Assembly: GCF_000182565.1 (NCBI RefSeq)
Contig: NW_015971539.1
Span: 342,485-406,484 of the forward strand
From: Spizellomyces punctatus DAOM BR117
Taxonomy: Eukaryota; Chytridiomycota; Chytridiomycetes; Spizellomycetales; Spizellomycetaceae
Length of the DNA stretch: 64,000 bases
Reading direction: 5' to 3'
Shown in pieces: positions 34,048 to 43,871 of this stretch (positions are counted from its first letter, which is position 1; every line of letters starts with the position of its first letter). The position numbers and the translations under genes were made by a program. The notes beneath the pieces were generated by a model, which did not search any database, was not told the DNA's origin, and saw only the letters and a list, made by a program, of their open reading frames with translations.

Positions 34048-35148
34048 ATGTGCTTTAGACAGGGGTGCTTTTTTTGGGGCTGATTATTTTGGAGCACTAT
34101 TGTAGATGGCAGATTATGTAGTAATTCAAGTACATGAGCGTGAATAACTCACAAGTATATACGACAAACATTCGCAAAGGCAGAGTACAATATTTGAGAT
34201 GTTCCCATTGGACAATTTCTCCCAAGTTTGACTAATAATTTACAAATCCCAAGCTTTGGTACAGCCTTACAAAAAGTTTAGACAAAACCAATCACATTAG
34301 CCCAATATATTATCCTCGTTGAAAGTTTAATAGCTTTATGAGAATATCTGGTCTGGCTATGAAAGATTTGACACCAACGGTTTTGATCAGAGAGTATGTA
34401 CACACTGCTAGGTATAACATTGCGCAACATACCTTGCTCCCCCCACATAACAGTTCCATTCGATTTTGCTACCCGGTTCTTGTCAACATTCTTGTAGATC
34501 TCTGGTCTCTCTATCGTCAAGGGAGAGCATGTCAAACGATATGAAATCATTTAAAACATGATTTCGTCCAATGTTGCCCACCTGACCCCTCAGGATCTTG
34601 CATCCTATACTGCATTGCCATCCACGCTACAATAAAAAATCACGGTTTATCCCCTGCTTTTCGCTCCACCTGCGCATTTGTCAACGTACTGTCATTTAGA
34701 TGCTGTGCAGCTTCTTTGTGGTTGAAGGCTAGTGTCAAGAGGGATTTTGCGTCAAAGGATTTTCCTCGAGCTAGAGTTTGTATTGATGTTTAGTTGGACG
34801 GAGGCTGCTGGCGTGCGGAAAGCAACGGTACTGACCTCTTGAGGTATCCCTTGACATGATGTAATTGATTGTGAGATCGTGACAATATGGGAGGGAATGG
34901 GGGAGTGGGAAGGGTGGATTTGGAGCGTGCGCAGTAGATGTGGATGGAGATTGGTTTATCAAGCGGTGCTGGGGATAATAGTGATTCTTTGTCAAGATGG
35001 GATGCGGAAAGGACCCAAAGGCGGATGTCACGGTCCGTTGGTGGATTCGAACCATGTCCTTTTGTTTGGATTTGGTTTGGAGCTTGTTGAGGAGTGCGAT
35101 ACTCGTACTGTAACCTCACCATCAACTGACGAGATTGGAGGTAATAAG
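34048..35148. other. Intergenic, no recognised gene
   Basis: AT-rich sequence with only short frames. The part from about 34880 is open in frame with the next gene's start, but its composition gives no reason to extend the protein upstream of MGAQSSK. No tRNA or repeat was recognised. Confidence 0.45.
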
Positions 35149-35834
35149 ATGGGCGCCCAAAGCTCAAAAGCAGCACGGAGGTTCCCACCACGACCAACCT
35201 CAGGTGCATCTCCATCCACACCAACACCTACGCCGACAGCGACACCTTCCGCCGCCCCACCTCACATGAACCTCGGGCCTCATCAACCACTACATGCCAA
35301 TCAAGCTACGACGGCATCCACAGAGACAAAAGAGGATCCCCGAGAGGAGCATAAGCGACTGTTGGAGCATTATCAACAGATGGCTTTTGATGTGCATTCT
35401 ATACCCAAGCGAGAGTACAGAAAGGTGGGATACCATTGTGCCAAAATTCACAATTTATGCATTCTCCTGACACAAATGTACGACAACAGGACAACGAACT
35501 TCTCAACATTCTGGCAAAACGCGACCAAAACACTGTCCAAGACCAACGCCCCCCATCCGCCCAAACCCTTCCAGGTACCCTCAGAAGACTACCTACCCGT
35601 GATATAGCAGATCTATTTGCCCTCCGACGCATGGCAGGCCCTGCTGCATGGCCTCCATCCAAACTGGCGGAAAAATATGGATTGGATGAAAAGATAGTGG
35701 ACATTTTGTTGAGATATTATAATACCCATGAGACGGTTGGGATGGCGGGAGGGAGTGAGCGCATGGATGGGATTTGGGTGGAGGATTTGGTGGAGTTTCG
35801 AAAAAGGGAGGCCAAAGGAAAAGGGGGTTTGTAG
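35149..35834 (+). CDS. NDUFAF4-like complex I assembly factor (probable)
   Basis: Two exons (35149-35424, 35490-35834) give 206 residues. The N-terminus MGAQSSK is a good N-myristoylation site, as in animal NDUFAF4. A Pro/Thr-rich linker is followed by DNELLNILAKRDQN and the most telling block, LPTRDIADLFALRRMAGP, then AAWPPSKLAEKYGLDEKIVD and ILLRYYNT. This parallels the conserved C-terminal region of NDUFAF4, in which a helix precedes a 'W..EKI..Y.L....V..LLKY' pattern. NDUFAF4 acts in mitochondrial complex I assembly. The identification rests on this short pattern and the glycine at position 2, so it is probable rather than certain. Presence would imply that the fungus has complex I. Confidence 0.6.
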
Positions 35835-36731
35835 ATTGTATTCGAACTGGGATTTGGTATCTTAGTGTGGAGGTGATTGAAAATGGCACTAGAACTCATT
35901 ATTATCCGGATTAATCCGGTTAGTCATATCGCATAATCAGCATCCCCTCTATCACTCAGATTGGTGTGGCATGCATGCTAATGTTTTTTTTTAAACTGCG
36001 GTGAGGCGCATGTCAAAGGTCTATAAAAGGGGGGCCTTTTGCTGTCTCTTTCCTCTTTCCTCTTTACCCATCCTCAACTCTCAAAGCATCTGCCAAACAC
36101 TCAAGCAACTCTCAAGTCCATCATGAGAGTACTGCTCTGGTGTTGAGGACCTCACCCTCCCAACTACAACAACAACATAACCCCTTGCAAATACTATTAT
36201 TACTATGCTGCAACAATCACAGGTATTTCTTGCTGATTTTCCCACGCCTGTATTCCGAGTCTAATTCTGATCTACCTTAGTATCTGAACATCCTCCAACT
36301 AAAGAATTTCGGAAGGATTTCTCTCGTGTGGTGGGCTTAGTTACCCGGTTAGAACAACCGTAATGTATTGCATGTGTAATTGGGCCTAGTGGTAGTTAGT
36401 TAGTGGAATCGTGCTGCTTTTCACGTACCCCAGTTCAACCCAGGCTGGAACCTGTCGCGAGTTAGGATAGGTTATGAAGGGTTGGATAGGCTGGCTAATT
36501 GTAAATTAGAACCGGCTGTAGTGGGTTGGAGGGAGAATTTGTCCCTAGTGACATTTTCTACCACCTGCACAACTAATATTTATATCGAATGCATTGGGTG
36601 GACTGCATTCAAAGCCGCCCTGAACGTTATTCACCTTGAATGGAACACGTGATTAGCGAACCAGTGTCAGCCAACTGTCAAAGATCGTCCACAGATCTTG
36701 CACCTAGAGGTTGACATTCCACCGCGACGGA
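35835..36731. other. Intergenic with an isolated core promoter and tiny spliced frame
   Basis: A TATA box (36022-36028) with a pyrimidine-rich initiator (36040-36070) is followed by an ATG-stop minifame (36123-36146) and a possible two-exon frame. That frame starts MLQQSQ at 36205, is spliced to about 36282 and ends at about 36341 (25 residues). No known gene fits; it may be a small or non-coding transcript. CACGTGA occurs at 36646-36652, 80 bases before MGM101. Confidence 0.4.
36022..36028 (+). promoter_or_regulatory. TATA box of an unidentified small transcript
   Basis: TATAAAA followed by G-rich then CT-rich sequence. It lies 710 bases before the nearest recognised gene (MGM101), so it probably drives a separate short transcript. 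Confidence 0.45.
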
Positions 36732-37626
36732 ATGGCAACTTTTAGTAGATTACTTGCCCGCATGGGCAACCATATGAACGTTCTCACGAAATGTTCAAGA
36801 CCCTTTGTCACATCGTCTTCTGTGGCAGCCTGGTCAGGCACACCGAAAAAGCAGTACATCAAACCCTCCCCTCCCAGTAACCTACCTCCAAAGTCATCCG
36901 AGCCTCGTGGTACGGAAAAACGAGCCGTAAGAGCCGAAGCACTGCGAAAGGGGCCCTTGGCCACTGACTTGTTCACTGGCAATGGCCAACAAGGACAAGG
37001 TTACTACAAAAATGTCGCGACCGAGCCTCTGTCAAAGGAAATTGCTACAAAATTAATGCGACCTGTGAAGGTAGAGGACCTAGAGATTGACCCTGGTAGG
37101 TGCAAGTGAATGTGATGTATTCGGTATGTGGAGCTTCAACATGCGCGTTCACTCTAGATCGCGGATACGTGTATTTGAAAGAGGCCACATATAGAGAAAT
37201 GTTGGATGACGCTTTTGGACAAGATGGTACATTTGGAATATTTTTTCCATCGGATTTTTACCATGTCTTACGATGATTGCAGGGTGGAAGCTAGTCCCCG
37301 TAACCCCATTTCAAGAAACCAGTAGCGGAAATGTCGTGTATCGTGCATACACACTCATTGTCAACGACCGCTTTGTCTCTGAAGCGATCGGTGATTGGTC
37401 TGTCGCCACAGCCGGTAGCAGGGCTGCCGCTGAAGCAAAGTGCGATCACGCGGCGTTGGTGCGCGTTGGAAAGGATCTTGGCATGGCCAGTGAGCTCTGG
37501 GATCCCGTGCGGAGTAACCAATTGAGGGATGCGAAATTCACACAAGAGTGGATCGTGGATCCAAAGTTGGGCAGCAAACGGAGAGTGTGGAGGGAGAAGA
37601 AGGTGTCGAAGGCTCCCGGATTTTAA
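36732..37626 (+). CDS. MGM101: Mitochondrial genome maintenance protein MGM101
   Basis: A mitochondrial nucleoid single-stranded-DNA-binding and annealing protein (Rad52-like) needed for mtDNA maintenance. Three exons (36732-37095, 37158-37226, 37283-37626) give 258 residues. The Arg/Ser-rich start (MATFSRLLARMGNHMNVLTK) is a mitochondrial presequence. The core has LFTGNGQQGQGYYKNVA, KLMRPVKVEDLEIDPDRGYV, YREMLDDAFGQDGWKLVPV, VVYRAYTLIVNDRFVSEAIG and CDHAALVRVGKDLGMASELW followed by DPVRS, all family hallmarks in order. The fit through both introns is exact. Confidence 0.93.
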
Positions 37627-38067
37627 TGTAGAGCGAGTCAGTCTTCCGAGACGGCTTTTGCGTACCCATTTTTTGTTTTATATGTTCATTTTACCTGTAT
37701 TTGGTGTATAAATGATATATTTTGGATCCTGCTATGAGGTTTTTGAGTGGAGTGATCAATCTCGTGCACGCCTGGCAAAAATCAGTTAGGATGAAGCTCA
37801 TAAAATGCAGCAGGTCCCTCGATGGATAGTTGATTTAAAACCACCATAGAACAGGCCAGTGCCATAAATGCTTTGCTTTTCTCCAAAATGGTGGGTAATG
37901 CACATTCCAAGCCGTCTTATTATTATTAAATTACAGTCCAATGAAGTAGCAATTTACAAACTTTGCAAAAGTATAAAATCGGTAATGTTGCCTTCTCCAT
38001 TCTCCAACCGAGTAGGCTAGGACAATGGGCACCGACTATTTATTTCAAAAGCGCATAGTGAGGGTGT
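37627..38067. other. Intergenic between convergent genes
   Basis: 3' flanks of MGM101 and of the FHA gene. Nothing was recognised beyond AT-rich sequence. Confidence 0.5.
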
Positions 38068-39263
38068 TCAATGAGAAAAGAAAGGCACAGCTGTAAGGGG
38101 TGTACTTGGAACTGCGGCCCCTCCAGCCCCTCCATTGAGAACCGTCGATGATGAGGCTGTCGTGCCGCCTGATGATGCACTGCTTACACTCAATGTAGGT
38201 GGTCTCTTTGGTTTTCCAACCCCAGCATCATTTCGTCCTGGCACAGCTGTCTCCAATCTTGATATGGACGGTCGCTTTTGGTGTCGATTTTCGGGTGGAG
38301 GGAGGAGAAGGGTTTGATCTGCGCTGGTCGGTGGCGTCGATTGCGGTTGATTGTTTTGAGTGATGTCTCGGAGGCGCTGAAGGGGATGATCTAGGCCTTG
38401 TGTTAGGCTGCTCCAGATGAAATTGAATTCGGCGTCAACGTTTGCGCGGACTTGGGGGTCGAGACTAAAGTCGCTAGTATGTACAAGGCACGTACGTGTC
38501 AGCTTCTCCACAAATCTGGTATTATATATGTAGAATCTTGCCGCACTTACATATAGTGATCGTTTCCACTATCCGCCTCCAGTCGTGCAACCTCGACAAT
38601 GCCGCTATCTTGCGATCCCAATCGTTCTCGCATCCCAACGGACCCAAACACAACCTTTAGAATCACACTTTGATGTACCACTACAAACAAAAGAAAGAGA
38701 GACTTGAAACTCGGTATGAAGTTGCAAACTGTAAGCCGGGCATACACACATTCCCGATTTGCTCTCGCTTACCTCCATTGACCTCGCAATCCTCCCCCAA
38801 CCTGATTACATCCCCTTCATTTACTTCCACCTTTCGACTTTCTTGTCCTTGCGGACTCAACCGTTGTCCATTTACGAACGTCCCACTAGAGCTTTTTGTA
38901 TCTTGGATCCAAAGCTGCATGGTGTTTCAAGGTCACCTTTACCAGCCCTATCATCTTAGTGCAAGAGAATTTGACATTTTCCGCCCATCACAAAATCCAA
39001 TCATGGCATGTTGTCGCGAAACCACTTTCGACGCAAACTTTAAACTGGTGGCTCCTGGATCGTCCTTATCCAACAGTCGCCCTATGGACATGGGTTGTCC
39101 GAGGTCGACCACTCTTCGGTTGCGTGTGACATTGTTGAGAGGGATAAAGGAGACTGTGTAGGGGTGATCGGCTGTACATGGAGTAAAGTGTAAATAAGCT
39201 AGTTAAAGGCGCGCATTAATACCAAGGCAGCTCACCATTAAGGTGTGTGCTGTCCTGCATCAT
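38068..39263 (-). CDS. FHA-domain protein
   Basis: Forkhead-associated domains bind phosphothreonine peptides. Five exons (39263-39236, 39171-38978, 38914-38773, 38680-38551, 38515-38068) sum to 313 residues. The FHA domain spans about residues 15-155: LGQPMSIGRLLDKDD, LKFASKVVSRQHAMIGF (the phosphopeptide-contacting SRQH) and LWIQDTKSSSGTFVNGQRLS, then VIRLGEDCEVNGG. It resembles the FHA of Dma1/CHFR ligases, but no RING follows. The C-terminus is Ser/Pro/Thr-rich. The exon 2-3 junction is not canonical: alignment favours joining DGRK to LWIQD, which leaves an intron starting AT; a GC donor five codons later is an alternative, or there is an indel. The start exon is only 28 bases and rests on a GTGAGC donor. 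Confidence 0.78.
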
Positions 39264-40242
39264 GTCGTGTATGGGAGATCCTTTTGTAGGAAGGATATCG
39301 CCAAGGAAATTGTGCCGGAAATGTGTGTTGGTTCCGGTTACTAACGTCGAGTATTACCTATCCCGCAAAGGTAGATGCAAGACATTACCAGTCTTACGCT
39401 CGCTTGCTCACCTCGACGCCTCCAACATCAAGGGTATTCCTCCTGGAGTGCTGGTGTTTTGATTACGGCAGCAGCACACTTGAGGCTTTGCCCAAGCGCG
39501 GACAACACGCGTGGCACACACCAATGGGGTCGTGAGCACACGGAGGTCCCGGAGACCAGTTGATATCACGTTTGGGGCAACATGCAAGTGGGCCCTGTGG
39601 TTCACACACAATCGGTGAGCCCTTGGGTTCGTGGCATCAATTTGGATATGCGAATGGATTGGGTATCGCTGATGAATTTGGTATCACACTTGTTGCACGT
39701 TAGTATGGACGTTGTAGAAAAGCACATTTTGGCAAGCGAGCATTTCTTGGGCAATGTGCAATGTAAAGAAGATCCTATTATGTGCTCACAACTGCGGGAG
39801 GATCCGCTTTTAGGCAGGTTTTTCCGCTTGATGACGACAACATTGAAGCACCAACATGACCAATAAACCTTGATTTTAAAGGTTAAACCCATCAGTTTGA
39901 CGTCCATCTTTAAGCTTTTTTCCTTCATGCGATCCTGTATTTGGTCAAGTCATGCTTTTGCTGATCGTCCTGAAGCGTTTGGTGTGCAAACTCGCAGTTC
40001 TTTATTGGTAAAAACATGTGGCGTGAATTGCATAGCAACGCGGTCGTTATGTACGTTTATGGAAGCGGCAAAAGCGGAGGAACGCTGTCCGCACCACACG
40101 ACTTTTGGACGGTCGTGCGTTATTACTGTTTTATCCGCCTTTAGAGCGGGCTTTGTATTATATTACTCCTACTTATGGATCGAGAGTGTGTCCAAGCCAA
40201 ATTTCAAATCCACCTATTTTCTGGAATTTTAGTTTTTCAACA
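39264..40242. other. Divergent intergenic region, FHA / FAD oxidoreductase
   Basis: Several short minus-strand frames here are rich in cysteine (see the entry at 39463), but no complete gene could be assembled. The promoter of the FAD oxidoreductase should lie near the right end. Confidence 0.35.
39463..39636 (-). other. Cysteine-rich open frame, possible exon
   Basis: An open frame of 57 codons with closely spaced cysteines (VCEPQGPLACCPKRDINW, then CAHDPIGVCHACCPRLG). A second minus-strand frame just upstream, at 39640-39928, also has CxxC pairs (TCNKCDTKF). No start codon or convincing splice pair links them. It may be a zinc-binding protein fragment, a decayed gene or chance. Confidence 0.2.
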
Positions 40243-42100
40243 ATGCCTCCATTAGTTCCAAACTCTGAACAGATCCCCTCAGAACAACCTGGGGATTCCG
40301 AGACGGTCAGCGACATTCCACGAGTGGCTATCGTCGGATCTGGTCTTGCAGGTTTAAGTGCCGCATATCTCCTTTCTGTCAATGGCTACACAGTCGATCT
40401 GTACGAAAAGAGTGGGCGGTTGGGTATGGCTGCGGCCAATGTCACCGTTCCAGGAGTTGAGGGCGAGGAGGAAGTGGTCATGGATGTTCCCATGCGATCG
40501 TTCTTCCCTGGTGAGCTTCCTTTGAAAGACGGTTCTTTCGAAGCTGTGGAAAATGTCAGTTCTAACTGCGTTTTATCCAGAACACTATTCGCACCTAACC
40601 GCACTGTACAAATATCTGAAAATACCTTATCATGCATCAGAGAATAGCATGTCATTCTCAACCTACGTGCCCATAGCAAAGTCCTATGCGGAACAATCGG
40701 CGGCTTCCCTGGACACCGCACCCTATTTTTCCTTTTCTTGCTTTAAGATACCTTTCACATCCGTTTCAATTTCCTACCCGGACTTGCCTTCACCATTGGC
40801 CTTTTTAAGCGCATTGTTTCAAGCTATCACATCAGCGATATATGCGTTGCGTGTGATGTTTGGCTACGTAAAGCTTTTGGTGGTCGTCAAGTACCTGGCC
40901 GCAAGGGGCCAGCTGACACCCCAAGGACCATTGAAAAATGTCACATTAGGACAATTTTGGGATTTGTATGGAATCGGCATGGAGTTTGTTGAGGGGGCTT
41001 TTGAACCACTGTTCTGCGGTGTTTGTACGTGTTCAACAGATGTATTGAGAGGGTTCCCTGCTGTGGTCATACTCGGTAAGAATGCCGGTTGCAGTGCGTA
41101 TTGACAAACTTGGACTTGTACTGACAGCTTGTACTTCTCAACAGAATACGTCGCGCGGGCTATGCCATTTGGCAAGATGTCTTTTGTATCCATTGGGGTT
41201 CAATCTGTTTGCGAGGCGCTTTCCAAACCCGTCAGAAGAGTGTTTTTAAACACATCTGTTGAGTCCGTGCATTCCAGCTGCGATACAGTCGATAATCTTT
41301 CCGACCTGCTGGACTCGCCGCACCTAGTGGTGCAAACGTCAAGCGGAACACGGCGACTCTATAACCATGTGATTTTTGCAACACAGGCGAATCAGGCGGC
41401 AAAGATTCTACAGGCGTCGAAAGACTTTAAGAAAGACCTTCCGGCGCAACGACAAGTGGAAGTCCTTGAAAAATTTCTATACGCAAAGAGTTTGGTGGTG
41501 TGCCATACAGACGAAGCATTGATGCCGGCAGACAAGGAGGTTTGGCGGTGTCTGAATTTCTTCACTACAAAAGAACAGTCTTTGAGCCGCAACGAAATCG
41601 ATGGATCAAAGTCATCGGGGCCCACTACGCAATCGGTTCTCCCGTACGATGCATATGCTACATCTTCCTGCACCCACTGGTTCAATCGATCCCATCCGTC
41701 CCTCGCTCACCCCAAAGCCCCAAACTATTACCAAACAACCAATCCTCATGCTCTCCCATCACCTTCGCTCACGCTTTCGAATACCTCCTTTGAGCGTGCT
41801 GTTGTGACAATGTCCAGCTGGGCGGCGCTTGAGTCTTTGGACAGTGTTCAGGGAACTGGTGGAAGGTGGTTTGTAGGAAGCTATGCTTGGGATGGTATAC
41901 CCCTGTTAGAAGGATGTGTTGCAAGTTCGGTGAATGTGGTGAGTAGGATTTCCAAGCGGGACGGAAAAACAAATGAAATTCGTGTGCCGTGGTCAAATCT
42001 TGTCGGTGGCGATAGTTCGGGGCATATGGACATTCCATGGGTGGTGGTGGTCTTTGGGCTCGCAGCTGCTGCCGCGGCCGCGATGGTGACATTATCGTAG
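40243..42100 (+). CDS. FAD-dependent oxidoreductase (amine-oxidase-like), tail-anchored
   Basis: Three exons (40243-40510, 40581-41075, 41145-42100) give 572 residues. The dinucleotide-binding motif VAIVGSGLAGLSAAYLLSV (about 27-45) with GYTVDLYEKSGRLG places it in the NAD(P)/FAD-binding flavin amine oxidase superfamily. The closest relatives by feel are predicted NAD/FAD-binding proteins of the COG2907 type, which act on fatty-acid or cyclopropane-lipid pathways in bacteria and plants; that is an inference. The middle contains hydrophobic segments (SPLAFLSALFQAITSAIYAL). Near the end GGRWFVGSYAWDGIPLLEGC fits the second flavin-contacting block. The C-terminus is one hydrophobic helix (WVVVVFGLAAAAAAAMVTL), so it should be tail-anchored in a membrane. 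The substrate is unknown. Confidence 0.82.
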
Positions 42101-42391
42101 AAATAGACGATATATGATGTATAGAAATTATCTTATCCCAATGTAAGTGTGTCAGAAATACAAATGATACAGTTTCGATCGCAAAAATGTTTCTACTGTA
42201 ACGTGTCTGGATTACTGGATTAACAGTCGACGCGCCTTTGAACTGTTCTCGGACTTGTTCAAAAACGCAGTCGCAACGATTCAGAACGCATTTCAAAGAA
42301 CCCTCTACAGGTTTCTCGTTTCCTTTGTTGCTTGCGATAAATAATAGCGAGCACCACTCCGCTTAATGAACTTGTACATTTCTTCCACACA
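42101..42391. other. Short intergenic region
   Basis: Nothing was recognised; it contains the 3' flank of the oxidoreductase gene and the promoter of the E2 gene. Confidence 0.4.
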
Positions 42392-43429
42392 ATGGTATGC
42401 TTTCATCTTTTTCCTTCGACGTTTTGGTAGCGGATTCACAGTTGGGACGTACTATCTAGACCACGCTGGATACTCTTTCACCGGCCGTCTTGAAACGGCT
42501 ATCCAAAGGTGCTGATATGTCTTCAACATAAACGCTTACGCGAAAACTGCATGCTGAATGATCTCTCCACTGTCTTTATAGAACTGTTGGACCTCAGCAA
42601 GGATCCACCAGAAGGCATCAAGACTATACTGAACATGGATAATATCACAGATGTGCAGGCTTGGATTCAGGGGCCGGAGGGTAGCTGTTTCTAGACCTGT
42701 TTGCCAGATATCGCTAGAGTTCTAACCGCCGTTTCCAATGACGGTATAGGGACACCATACCAAGGGGGATGCTTTCGGGTAAAGTTGACTTTGGGAGGGG
42801 ACTTTCCCACCGCTCCGCCAAAAGGTATTCACTTGTATGTATGTATGAATGAAGCAAAATGGGCGCTAATTGTCGTATGGTAGGCTACTTCTTGACAAAG
42901 ATCTTTCATCCGAATGTATCCAAAACTGGGGAAATTTGTGTGAATGTTTTGAAAAAGGATTGGAAAAAGGAGTATGGGATTGGACATATTCTCCTGGTAA
43001 CCACAGTTCTGTAATTTTGGTGTATTTCGTGCGCTCACTTGATTGTTCTTTTCTGCTTCAAAGACAATCAAATGTCTTTTGATAGACCCGAATCCAGAGT
43101 CCGCATTGAACGAAGAAGCGGGCCGTCTCCTACTAGAAGACTATAGTGCATATGCCAAGCATGCAAAGCTCATAACGAGCATCCATGGCATTAACAGAAG
43201 CATACAATTCGGAAAGCTCCAAGAAAACTGTGATGATACAGAGGCGACCAAAACACGAAGATCGGAAAAGATGTGCGAGAATACCGGACCAAACATTAAA
43301 GCGGCTGCGGGAGCTGCTGAGGTGTTGACAATCAACAATGGGGGCACGACTAGCCCCAAGAAACGAGGGGCGGATAAAAAGCTTGAGCAAGCCAAGATGG
43401 ATAAAAAGAGAACGCTGAGAAGGTTGTAG
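42392..43429 (+). CDS. UBE2S: UBE2S-like ubiquitin-conjugating enzyme E2
   Basis: In animals UBE2S elongates K11-linked ubiquitin chains on anaphase-promoting complex substrates. Six exons (42392-42394, 42460-42508, 42582-42680, 42750-42824, 42884-42996, 43064-43429) give 234 residues. The first coding exon is the ATG alone. The E2 fold reads [73 protein letters not shown] (catalytic Cys94), [20 protein letters not shown] and [20 protein letters not shown]. The lysine-rich tail ends [10 protein letters not shown], the LRRL motif by which animal UBE2S docks on the APC/C. This combination separates it from other E2s with confidence. Confidence 0.93.
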
Positions 43430-43871
43430 ATGATCTGGGATTGGCAATATTTATTTAGTCGTAAACGGGGCTTATCGTCTCCGCAAAGGCCATTTTTCCC
43501 TTTGTACACCTTTGTGCTGAATGCGCTTTATCTGGTTTTGAAAGCACACAGTTCCATCGTGCACTGTCGCACCTTTTAAACAAAATCAACTCCCAGTGGC
43601 TATGCACTTGATAAATATCCCAATTTGGACATATATGTCTTCCCTGAATTGGGAAATGACACTTCAGCATTCTATATTTCACCGGGGCGGGATTCCGACT
43701 TCCGGTAAGGTGCTTTGCCCATTGGTGCGAGATCTACGTAGGTTATCCGTAAAGCCTCATCTACGGAGCTGTGGTTGTCGGGTTGGAGTGCCTCGGCGGG
43801 AACCCGCTGGATTTTGTTTGCACATTTACACTTGCATCTCCTCGCGTCAAAGAGTGTGAAAATAGATACAT
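43430..43871. other. Intergenic, no recognised gene
   Basis: Short frames only, between two plus-strand genes. It holds the promoter of the M28 peptidase gene; no TATA box stands out. Confidence 0.4.
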
